Positions 63,919 to 64,000 of a DNA stretch of 64,000 nt are shown piece by piece. Source of the DNA: Roseivirga sp. UBA6052 (GTDB taxonomy: Bacteria; Bacteroidota; Bacteroidia; Cytophagales; Cyclobacteriaceae). Numbering within the stretch: the stretch's first letter is position 1; every line of letters starts with the position of its first letter. The DNA lies in assembly GCA_002427755.1 (NCBI GenBank), contig DIYO01000001.1:248001-312000 (forward strand), read 5' to 3'. Below the pieces are notes generated by a model. It was not told the DNA's origin, did not search any database, and saw nothing but the letters and a program-made list of their open reading frames with translations. The position numbers were made by a program, and so were the translations under genes.

Positions 63919-64000
63919 ACTTCTTCATTTTTCGATAGAGTGTGTTTCTACCAATCCCTAATTCTGCAGCCGCATGCGTAATATTTCCCGAATGCCTTTC
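63908..64000 (-). CDS. NtrC-family sigma-54 regulator, C-terminal end only
   Basis: The last 30 codons and stop of a minus-strand gene enter from the right edge. They read ERHSGNITHAAAELGIGRNT followed by LYRKMKKYDL, a Fis-type helix-turn-helix as found at the end of NtrC-family sigma-54-dependent activators. The stop lies 11 bp inside the kinase start, so the pair is an operon with the regulator first. The AAA+ and receiver domains, if present, lie outside the window. Confidence 0.82.
   Translation of the reverse strand, partial: ERHSGNITHAAAELGIGRNTLYRKMKKYDL

Overview
The window looks like the chromosome of a marine-type Bacteroidota, most likely order Cytophagales. The evidence is a low to moderate G+C content, many lipoproteins and signal peptides ending in AQ or SC, DUF4249 and TonB-plug style surface proteins, DUF1080 proteins, a DUF2147 protein, LytTR signalling and PadR/permease pairs. 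Gene junctions are tight (TAATG and ATGA), and Shine-Dalgarno sequences are mostly absent. The genus is inference. I saw no rRNA, tRNA, CRISPR array, transposase or phage gene.

Layout. 1-3.2 kb: the end of a DUF4249 gene and a macroglobulin/plug protein. 3.2-9 kb (minus strand): DUF2237, glycogen phosphorylase, a GH30 lipoprotein, and a flavin monooxygenase/hydrolase pair. 9.1-13.4 kb: two tandem paralogous small proteins, an S9 peptidase and an alpha/beta hydrolase. 13.6-19.2 kb: a three-gene, AT-rich cassette made of a multi-pass membrane protein, a degenerate-SIR2+TIR fusion and an nSTAND NTPase with a membrane helix and a WD40-like C-terminus. It resembles a conflict or cell-suicide system and is the most interesting locus here. 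19.4-31.5 kb: a HEPN-like small protein, an oversized pyruvate:ferredoxin oxidoreductase, a complete Rnf operon (C-D-G-E-A-x-FNR-B) carrying a small NqrM-like cysteine protein and a plant-type ferredoxin-NADP reductase, and then a lipoprotein with a histidine in almost every heptad.

31.6-35.4 kb: two DUF1080 lipoproteins and an exported Gfo/Idh/MocA oxidoreductase (a 3-keto-glycoside route) and two unknown exported proteins. 35.6-40.1 kb: an APC permease coupled to an aldo/keto reductase-RidA fusion, then a fatty-acid desaturase and an ECF sigma factor on the minus strand. 40.2-45.3 kb: a sortilin-like repeat protein and a LytS/LytTR two-component pair. 45.4-50.9 kb: a six-gene operon with DUF2147, a beta-barrel, TolC, an adaptor and a MacB-type ABC transporter split into permease and ATPase. 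51.2-57.7 kb: an RND efflux operon whose TolC protein carries an ABC substrate-binding-like domain at its N-terminus. 57.7-61.1 kb: a heptamer tandem repeat, nested inverted repeats, and a PadR regulator coupled to an FtsX-type permease. 61.1-64 kb (minus strand): a porin-like protein, an NtrY-like kinase and the last 30 codons of an NtrC-family regulator.

How the parts work together. The PFOR should reduce ferredoxin or flavodoxin. Rnf can then couple ferredoxin oxidation to NAD+ reduction and ion pumping, and the embedded FNR offers a link to NADPH. The TIR/STAND cassette reads as sensor (STAND/WD40), NAD-directed effector (TIR) and membrane component. This division of labour is inferred from domains only.
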